From assembly GCA_002383415.1 (NCBI GenBank), contig DFYU01000084.1, positions 3,778-10,816 of the forward strand: 7,039 nucleotides of DNA, given 5' to 3'. Origin of the DNA: Geobacter sp. UBA4074 (GTDB taxonomy: Bacteria; Desulfobacterota; Desulfuromonadia; Geobacterales; Pseudopelobacteraceae). Under the pieces are notes generated by a model that was given only the letters and a program-made list of their open reading frames with translations, was not told the origin of the DNA and searched no databases. Positions 1 to 4,608 of this stretch are shown one piece after another. Positions within the stretch are counted from its first letter, which is position 1, and every line of letters begins with the position of its first letter. A program made the translations under genes and the position numbers.

Positions 1-352
1 GCAGGGCAGGGTGGATGTTCATCATGGCATGGGGAAAGGCCTCCACCATCACCGGAGATAAGAGCCGCATGAAGCCGGCCAGCACTACCAGTTGTACCCC
101 GTGTTCTTTGAGCAGCGCCACCAGGGCCTGATCGTAGGCTGACCGGTTGGGGAACTGCCGATGATCCAGCACCAGGGCCGGGATGTTGTGCTTTTTGGCC
201 CGCTCCAGGGCGTAGGCGTCGGCCTTGTTGCTGATCAGGCAGGCGATCCGGCCGTTGGTGATCCGTCCCGCCTCCAGGGCATCAACGATGGCCTGAAAGT
301 TCGAGCCGTTGCCGGAAACCAAGACCCCGATGGCGATCGGTGTGGTTGTCAT
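1..352 (-). CDS. purN: Phosphoribosylglycinamide formyltransferase (GART), N-terminal part, cut by the window edge
   Basis: PurN transfers a formyl group from 10-formyl-tetrahydrofolate to glycinamide ribonucleotide, the third step of cytoplasmic de novo purine synthesis. The visible 117 residues start MTTTPIAIGV. They contain the phosphate-binding loop SGNGSNFQA (13-21), the SNKADAYALERA segment (41-52), LAGFMRLLSP (91-100) and the active-site motif MNIHPAL (111-117), in which Asn112 and His114 match the catalytic Asn and His of the Escherichia coli enzyme. The family is usually about 190-220 residues, so roughly the last 80-100 residues, including the catalytic Asp, lie beyond position 1. 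The ATG at 352-350 shares one base with the purM stop (TGATG), which suggests translational coupling within a purMN operon. The family call is very secure; the 3' end cannot be judged. Confidence 0.96.
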   Translation of the reverse strand, partial: MTTTPIAIGVLVSGNGSNFQAIVDALEAGRITNGRIACLISNKADAYALERAKKHNIPALVLDHRQFPNRSAYDQALVALLKEHGVQLVVLAGFMRLLSPVMVEAFPHAMMNIHPAL

Positions 353-1398
353 CAGAGCAGCTCTACCTGTTCTTCATCCTGACGGCGGGTTTGTACCTCA
401 CCCACCAGCCAGGCGGTTTCGCCCAATCCCTGCAGGCGGGCCAGGATGTCATCCACGTCCTGTTCGGCCACGGACAGGACCATGCCAATCCCCATGTTGA
501 AGGTGCGGTACATCTCGAACTGATCCACCTTGCCAGCCTCTTCCAGCAGGCTGAAGACCGGCGGACGCTGCCAACTGTCCAGCTTAAAGCTGGCCTTGCA
601 GAGTTTGGGCAGGATGCGAGGTACATTGTCGGTCAAACCGCCGCCGGTGATATGGGCGATGCCGTTGATCCGGAAGTCTTTCAGCAGGTTCAGCACGGCC
701 CGCACGTAGATCTTGGTGGGGGTCAGCAGGGTCTCGGCCACCGTGGCCCCCAGGCCAGGCAGTTGATCGTGGATACCGAGTCCCATCCGGTCGAAGATAA
801 TCCGGCGGGCCAGGGAGTAGCCGTTGCTGTGCAGGCCGCTGGAGGCGATGCCGATCAGCTTGTTACCCACCGTGATTGACGAGCCGTCAATGATCTGGTC
901 CTTTTCCACCACCCCTACGGTAAAGCCGGCCATGTCATACTCGCCGTCACTGTAAAAACCGGGCATTTCGGCGGTTTCACCGCCGATCAGGGCGCAGCCG
1001 GCCTGCTTGCAGCCCTCGGCAATGCCGGCCACAATCTGGGCCGCCTTGTCCGGATCGAGGTGCCCGGTGGCCAGGTAGTCCAGGAAAAACAGCGGTTCAG
1101 CCCCCTGAACAATGATGTCGTTAACGCACATCGCCACCAGGTCGATGCCGACCGTGTCATGTTTGTCGGCCAGGAAGGCCAGCTTCAGCTTGGTGCCGAC
1201 GCCGTCCGTGCCGGAAACCAACACCGGGTTTTTGTACTTGGCGGTGTTCAGTGAAAAGAGGCCGCCAAAGCCACCAATTTCGGTCATCACTTCCGGGCGG
1301 AAGGTGGCCTTGACCAACGGCTTGATCTTCTGCACGAATTGGTTGCCAGCCTCAATGTCGACACCAGCCTCTTTGTAGGTTGCACGGGATTCTGTCAC
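352..1398 (-). CDS. purM: Phosphoribosylformylglycinamidine cyclo-ligase (AIR synthetase)
   Basis: PurM closes formylglycinamidine ribonucleotide to aminoimidazole ribonucleotide using ATP, the fifth step of purine synthesis. The 348-residue protein has the normal length of the family (E. coli about 345). Conserved blocks appear in order: GTDGVGTK (63-70, nucleotide binding), MCVND (90-94), GGETAEMPG (139-147), SSGLHSNGYSLAR (186-198), HITGGGLTDNVPR (249-261) and FNMGIGM (300-306). The start is GTG at 1398-1396, preceded by AAGGAG (plus-strand 1409-1414) with a 10-base spacer. An out-of-frame GTG overlapping that site reaches a stop within a few codons and is not used. The gene is first in a purM-purN pair and has its own promoter candidate upstream. 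Nothing in it looks truncated or mutated. Confidence 0.98.
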   Translation of the reverse strand: MTESRATYKEAGVDIEAGNQFVQKIKPLVKATFRPEVMTEIGGFGGLFSLNTAKYKNPVLVSGTDGVGTKLKLAFLADKHDTVGIDLVAMCVNDIIVQGAEPLFFLDYLATGHLDPDKAAQIVAGIAEGCKQAGCALIGGETAEMPGFYSDGEYDMAGFTVGVVEKDQIIDGSSITVGNKLIGIASSGLHSNGYSLARRIIFDRMGLGIHDQLPGLGATVAETLLTPTKIYVRAVLNLLKDFRINGIAHITGGGLTDNVPRILPKLCKASFKLDSWQRPPVFSLLEEAGKVDQFEMYRTFNMGIGMVLSVAEQDVDDILARLQGLGETAWLVGEVQTRRQDEEQVELL

Positions 1399-1408
1399 AG
1401 CGTGGGCA

Positions 1409-1414
1409 CTCCTT
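1409..1414 (-). promoter_or_regulatory. Ribosome binding site of purM
   Basis: On the minus strand this reads AAGGAG, ten bases before the GTG start at 1398. The spacer is slightly long but acceptable. It supports choosing GTG over later in-frame starts. Confidence 0.7.
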
Positions 1415-1416
1415 GT

Positions 1417-1429
1417 CAGATTGAATCTG
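1417..1429. promoter_or_regulatory. 13-bp perfect palindrome at the purM transcription start: candidate operator
   Basis: CAGATT-G-AATCTG is a perfect inverted repeat of 6-bp arms around one central base. It lies between the predicted -10 box (1431-1436) and the purM ribosome binding site (1409-1414), so it covers the expected transcription start near 1424. A one-base loop makes an RNA hairpin unlikely, so a dimeric repressor site in DNA is the better reading. The binding protein is unknown; no PurR-like consensus was recognised. Confidence 0.35.
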
Positions 1430-1430
1430 T

Positions 1431-1459
1431 TTTCTAGCCAATCGGAGGGTAAAAGTCAA
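1431..1459 (-). promoter_or_regulatory. Predicted sigma-70 promoter of purMN
   Basis: On the minus strand a TTGACT -35 hexamer (plus 1454-1459) is followed after exactly 17 bases by TAGAAA (plus 1431-1436), which matches the -10 consensus at four of six positions. Transcription would start near 1424, giving a leader of about 26 bases that contains the purM ribosome binding site. Position, spacing and direction all fit; there is no experimental support. Confidence 0.5.
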
Positions 1460-1535
1460 TCAACTCGGCATCAACCCCAATGGTAACGCCAGTTTGACCT
1501 TGACAAACCTGTCGCTTTGTCGCTTACTTGAGGCC

Positions 1536-2156
1536 ATGCGTCGCATCACGCTCCATACACCGTTTCTCGTGCGTCAGCTGCTGCCCGCTTTGGTGCTGCT
1601 GTTTGCCGTCATGGCGCTGGCTCAGCCAGCCTGTGCCGACATCTATCGTTACGAGGACGAGGAAGGGGTGGTGCATTTTACCGATGCGCCCACCGATAAA
1701 AAATTCAAGGTCTTCCTGCGCGACCTGCGTAAGGATCGCCAGCTGCGTACCCGTTTCAGGGTGGCCCAGGGCAATCCGCAGCAGTACGAACAGCTGATTC
1801 AGGCCAGTGCTGCCAAGTACGGCGTCAACGCAGCCTTGGTCAAGGCGGTTATTCAGGCGGAGTCAGGCTACAATCCCAATGCCGTTTCCCGCGCCGGAGC
1901 CAGCGGCCTGATGCAGTTGATGCCCGGCACCGCCAAGCAGCTCAAAGTGGCGGATGCCTTCAATCCAAAACAGAACGTGGACGGCGGCGTGCGTTACCTC
2001 AAGTTTTTGCTGGATACCTTCAAGGGTGATGTGAGCCTCGCCCTGGCGGCCTACAACGCCGGGATGGGCAAGGTGGCCAAGTACGGCGGCATCCCTCCCT
2101 ACGAAGAGACCCGCACCTACGTCAGTCGCGTACTATCCTACATGGGGTCTTACTGA
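1536..2156 (+). CDS. Secreted lytic transglycosylase with DUF4124 and SLT domains
   Basis: This protein probably cleaves the MurNAc-GlcNAc bond of peptidoglycan in the periplasm, leaving 1,6-anhydro-MurNAc ends. From the ATG at 1536 it has 206 residues. A signal peptide (about 1-34: basic start, hydrophobic core, ending AQPACA) gives a type I cleavage site before Asp35. QPAC is a poor lipobox, so a lipoprotein is unlikely. Residues about 35-65 (DIYRYEDEEGVVHFTDAP) resemble DUF4124. The SLT domain (about 84-200) has the catalytic Glu109 in QAESGYNPNAVS, GLMQL (124-128) and AAYNAG (171-176). The start is uncertain: an in-frame TTG at 1494 lacks a ribosome site, the ATG at 1536 has GAGG only two bases upstream, and a GTG at 1569 would still leave a hydrophobic leader. 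It lies one base before pgsA. Specific Slt/Mlt subtype is not assigned. Confidence 0.9.
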   Translation: MRRITLHTPFLVRQLLPALVLLFAVMALAQPACADIYRYEDEEGVVHFTDAPTDKKFKVFLRDLRKDRQLRTRFRVAQGNPQQYEQLIQASAAKYGVNAALVKAVIQAESGYNPNAVSRAGASGLMQLMPGTAKQLKVADAFNPKQNVDGGVRYLKFLLDTFKGDVSLALAAYNAGMGKVAKYGGIPPYEETRTYVSRVLSYMGSY

Positions 2157-2157
2157 C

Positions 2158-2745
2158 GTGTCTCAGTACCATCCAATTCTCAACCCTCCCAACATTATTA
2201 CCCTGTTCAGGATCGCCTGCATTCCGTTGATGGTGCTGCTACTCATGTCGCCATCCCGTGAGACCTGCTTCTGGGCAGCCTGGATCTTTGCCCTGGCGTC
2301 GGCCACGGACTGGCTGGATGGTCATTTGGCCCGTCGGATGGGTATTGTGACGGTCTTCGGCAAGTTTCTTGACCCGATCGCCGATAAACTGATCGTGATG
2401 GCTGCCCTGATTATGATCCTGCCCTATGATCGGGTACCGGCCTGGATGGTGTTCGTGGTGCTGGCCCGCGAGATTGTGATCACCGGCCTGCGCAGCATCG
2501 CCTCCAGCGAAGGGATTGTGATCCATGCCTCTGACCTGGGCAAGTACAAGACCATCTTCCAACTGGTGGCCATCATCGGCCTGCTGCTGCATTTTGACTA
2601 CAACTGGTTCTTTGGCATTGCGCATCCGCTGGTGACGGTCAACATGCACAATGCCGGCATGTTCTTTTTTTGGATCGCCTTTGGTCTGACGGTCTGGTCG
2701 GGCCTGGATTACCTGTACCGCTTTGTGCGGGTCATCTCCCGCTAG
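2158..2745 (+). CDS. pgsA: CDP-diacylglycerol--glycerol-3-phosphate 3-phosphatidyltransferase (phosphatidylglycerophosphate synthase)
   Basis: PgsA is an inner-membrane enzyme that joins CDP-diacylglycerol to glycerol-3-phosphate, the committed step toward phosphatidylglycerol and cardiolipin. The 195-residue product has the usual length. It opens with the typical NPPNIITLFRI segment (9-19) and carries a complete CDP-alcohol phosphotransferase motif: Asp51, Asp54-Gly55, Ala58-Arg59, Gly68, Asp72 and Asp76, with the family spacing. About six hydrophobic segments are visible (roughly 13-30, 36-50, 78-90, 94-112, 133-146, 165-183). The start is GTG at 2158, one base after the preceding TGA stop, with only a weak GGGG upstream, so translation is probably coupled to the transglycosylase gene. 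Phosphatidylserine synthase or cardiolipin synthase of the same superfamily is less likely given the N-terminus and length. Confidence 0.93.
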   Translation: MSQYHPILNPPNIITLFRIACIPLMVLLLMSPSRETCFWAAWIFALASATDWLDGHLARRMGIVTVFGKFLDPIADKLIVMAALIMILPYDRVPAWMVFVVLAREIVITGLRSIASSEGIVIHASDLGKYKTIFQLVAIIGLLLHFDYNWFFGIAHPLVTVNMHNAGMFFFWIAFGLTVWSGLDYLYRFVRVISR

Positions 2746-2780
2746 TCATAACGTCATCCCCCTCTGCTTCCCTTGGTACC

Positions 2781-3791
2781 ATGTCGCTAGCGTATATCAC
2801 CCTTGATGAGCTGACCGGCCGTTTCGGACTGGATTCGACGTCGTTCGCCCAGGTCGCCAAACAGTACCCCTTTCGCCTGACCGGCTATTACGCCAGTCTG
2901 ATCCAGCGGCCGGGTGATCCGATCTGGCGCCAGTGCGTGCCGGACCTGGCTGAGCTGGCAGACGCGGAACAGCTGCCGGACCCGTTGGATGAGGAACGCC
3001 TCAGTCCGGTGCCCGGACTGATCCATCGGTATCCCGATCGGGCGGTGCTGCTGGTCTCGAATCGTTGTGCCGTCTATTGTCGGTTCTGCATGCGCAAACG
3101 GCAAGTGGGCTGCGGCGCGGCATCCCTGGACCTTGACCGGGCCATCGACTATATCGCCGCTACGCCGGCATTGAGGGATATTGTCCTGTCCGGCGGCGAT
3201 CCGCTCTTGCTGCCGCTTGACCTGCTGAACGATCTGCTGCGGCGGTTGCGGTCGATTCCCCACCTGGAGATCATCCGTATCGGCAGTCGGGCGCCGGTTA
3301 CAGCGCCGAGCTTGATCACGCCCGAACTATGTCAGATGTTGGCTGGTCATCAGCCGCTTTTCCTCAACACCCACTTCAACCATCCCTATGAGCTGACCGC
3401 AGAGGCTGCCCGGGCCTGTGCACTGCTGGCCGATACCGGCATACCGCTGGGTAACCAGACGGTGCTGCTGAAGGGGGTCAACGACGACCGTGACGTGCTG
3501 GAACAACTCTTCTGCGGCCTGTTACGGCTGCGGGTGCGTCCCTACTACCTGCACCAGATGGATCTGGTGCAGGGCACGGCTCATTTTCGTACCCCGCTGC
3601 TGCAAGGGATGCAGTTGGTGGCCGGCCTGCGGGGGCAGGTCAGCGGCATGGCGATTCCCCATTTTGTGGTGGACCTACCAGGAGGGCAGGGCAAAGTGCC
3701 GCTTATGGCTGAAACAGCACAACGCACCGCTGATGGCTGGTTGATCCGCAATCTGGCAGGTGAACAGGTTGTCTATCAGGATCCTTGTTAA
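2781..3791 (+). CDS. KamA-family radical SAM protein, lysine 2,3-aminomutase-like
   Basis: This enzyme family uses a 4Fe-4S cluster, S-adenosylmethionine and PLP to move the amino group of L-lysine from C2 to C3, giving beta-lysine. The 336-residue protein has the radical SAM cysteines C96, C100 and C103, Arg105 in the place of the lysine-carboxylate-binding Arg of clostridial KAM, and SGGDP (137-141). It also has NTHFNHP (196-202), Asp261 and Asp298 at the positions of the two Asp that bind the lysine side-chain amine, and Lys305 in PGGQGK as the PLP lysine. The active site is therefore KAM-like. At 336 residues it is far shorter than classical KAM (over 400) and near EpmB (about 340), whose C-terminal motif differs. 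The ATG at 2781 is chosen because the frame upstream overlaps the end of pgsA and has no family similarity; its ribosome site is weak. The gene follows pgsA by 35 bp. Free beta-lysine formation or EF-P modification are both possible. Confidence 0.88.
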   Translation: MSLAYITLDELTGRFGLDSTSFAQVAKQYPFRLTGYYASLIQRPGDPIWRQCVPDLAELADAEQLPDPLDEERLSPVPGLIHRYPDRAVLLVSNRCAVYCRFCMRKRQVGCGAASLDLDRAIDYIAATPALRDIVLSGGDPLLLPLDLLNDLLRRLRSIPHLEIIRIGSRAPVTAPSLITPELCQMLAGHQPLFLNTHFNHPYELTAEAARACALLADTGIPLGNQTVLLKGVNDDRDVLEQLFCGLLRLRVRPYYLHQMDLVQGTAHFRTPLLQGMQLVAGLRGQVSGMAIPHFVVDLPGGQGKVPLMAETAQRTADGWLIRNLAGEQVVYQDPC

Positions 3792-3794
3792 GGT

Positions 3795-4223
3795 TCAGAG
3801 CCGTTTACGCATCTCCAGCACATTGCCGCCGGGTACGCGTCGGTAGACCACCGAATCCATCAAGGCACGGATAATGTAGATGCCGCGCCCGCCGGTCTCC
3901 AAAAGTTCTTCTCCATCAAACCCCGGATCCTGGATGCTGTTCAGATCAAAGCCCTGTCCTTGATCAAAGACCTGCACCAGTAGCTCGTTGTCGCCGATGG
4001 TGATGCGGACATCCACCTGTTTGTCCGGATCGCCGGCATTGGCGTGCCGGATGGCGTTGACCATCGCTTCGGTCAGCACCACGTTCAGTTGATTGGCCAG
4101 ATTTTCCCGGTCGCCCTTGAAGCCCTGCAACTGGAGGGCAAGGTCTTCGCCGATCCGGCCGATCAGACTTAAGTAACGGGTCTGGTTGGGGACCTTGATC
4201 TGTAGGTCTATCTCATTCTGCAT
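3795..4223 (-). CDS. Anti-sigma factor / serine kinase of the RsbW-SpoIIAB type (GHKL ATPase)
   Basis: Proteins of this family bind a sigma factor or other target and phosphorylate a partner STAS protein. From the ATG at 4223 the product has 142 residues, normal for RsbW-like proteins. It shows the GHKL ATP-binding boxes: the N box with Glu52, Asn56 and His60 in LTEAMVNAIRHAN; the G1 box with Asp87, Gly89 and Gly91 in VFDQGQGFD; and the G2 box GGRGIYIIRALMD starting at 111. An alternative ATG at 4280 would add 19 residues and overlap the STAS gene by 23 bases, but it lacks a ribosome site and the added residues are outside the domain. It is the last gene of a three-gene minus-strand set. Its cognate target is not in the window, so anti-sigma activity as such is inference. 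It converges on the KamA gene with 3 bp between stops. Confidence 0.9.
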   Translation of the reverse strand: MQNEIDLQIKVPNQTRYLSLIGRIGEDLALQLQGFKGDRENLANQLNVVLTEAMVNAIRHANAGDPDKQVDVRITIGDNELLVQVFDQGQGFDLNSIQDPGFDGEELLETGGRGIYIIRALMDSVVYRRVPGGNVLEMRKRL

Positions 4224-4257
4224 GGTCTGGTATCCCGTATGCGCCGCTTTGGGTTGG

Positions 4258-4593
4258 TCAGAAAGAGGCCAGGGCGTCATCCATGGTACTGTAGATGTCG
4301 AATACGCGATGCAGCCGGGTCAGCTCGAACATCGACTTGACCTGGCTCTGTACACCAGACAGTTTGAGCTCGGCTTGGCGGGCTGAGGCGTTTTTGAAGC
4401 CGGAAACCAGGGCCCCCAGGCCCGAGCTATCGATAAAGCGCACCTCCTTCAGATCAACCACCACGCCGTTTTTGCCGGCTTCAAACAGGTTGGCAAGCTC
4501 CTGCTTCAGCTCGTCTGCATTATGGGCATCCAGCCGCTCCTCTTTCACCTGTAACAGCACCACGTTTCCCTGCTCTTCTCGTTTAAGGTTCAT
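4258..4593 (-). CDS. STAS-domain anti-sigma factor antagonist (SpoIIAA/RsbV-like)
   Basis: In partner switching, the unphosphorylated STAS protein binds the RsbW-like kinase and frees its target; the kinase phosphorylates it and a PP2C phosphatase reverses this. The 111-residue protein is a single STAS domain. The signature FIDSSGLGAL (53-62) places Ser56, directly after Asp55, at the position of the phosphorylated Ser58 of Bacillus subtilis SpoIIAA. The second half (LKLSGVQSQVKSMFELTRL, 77-95) is also typical. The start ATG at 4593 follows an AAAGGAG site. The stop of the phosphatase gene is only 15 bases upstream and the kinase gene follows by 34 bases, so all three are very likely one transcript. 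The intact acceptor serine argues for a working phosphorylation switch. Confidence 0.94.
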   Translation of the reverse strand: MNLKREEQGNVVLLQVKEERLDAHNADELKQELANLFEAGKNGVVVDLKEVRFIDSSGLGALVSGFKNASARQAELKLSGVQSQVKSMFELTRLHRVFDIYSTMDDALASF

Positions 4594-4599
4594 GTCCCA

Positions 4600-4606
4600 C
4601 TCCTTT
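4600..4606 (-). promoter_or_regulatory. Ribosome binding site of the STAS gene
   Basis: The minus strand reads AAAGGAG six bases before the ATG at 4593. It is the strongest ribosome site in the minus-strand signalling operon, consistent with antagonist protein being made in excess over the membrane phosphatase. Confidence 0.75.
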
Positions 4607-4608
4607 CA

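Larger units (their letters stand above)
1399..1535. other. Divergent intergenic region between purM and the lytic transglycosylase gene
   Basis: This 137-bp gap is the only sizeable non-coding stretch in the window. It carries the purM promoter, palindrome and ribosome binding site on the minus strand. On the plus strand there is a perfect TTGACA (1500-1505) with a weak CTTACT (1523-1528) after 17 bases. If real, that promoter would start transcription at about 1535, next to the chosen ATG of the downstream gene. No hairpin terminator or riboswitch-like structure was seen. Confidence 0.5.

Noticed and set aside
340..879. A 179-codon plus-strand open frame inside purM
   Set aside because: It lies antisense to the well-conserved purM and gives a low-complexity Gln/Gly/Asp-rich translation with no recognisable domain. 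It is a by-product of the GC-rich codons of purM.
2239..2649. A 136-codon minus-strand open frame inside pgsA
   Set aside because: The translation is hydrophilic and His/Gln-rich, mirroring membrane-segment codons of pgsA; no domain is recognisable.
2670..2780. Extended N-terminus for the KamA-like protein from an ATG at 2670
   Set aside because: It would overlap pgsA by 76 bases, and the added 37 residues do not resemble the family. The ATG at 2781 fits the normal N-terminus.
2774..2781. TGGTACCA palindrome at the start codon of the KamA-like gene
   Set aside because: Eight-base palindromes are common by chance, and there is no accompanying promoter element.
2787..3263. A 158-codon minus-strand open frame inside the KamA-like gene
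   Set aside because: It is antisense to the radical SAM core, has no ribosome site or family features, and is rich in Gln/Arg/Ile as expected of a mirror frame.
4224..4280. Longer kinase beginning at the ATG at 4280
   Set aside because: There is no ribosome site, it overlaps the STAS gene, and the 19 added residues lie outside the domain.
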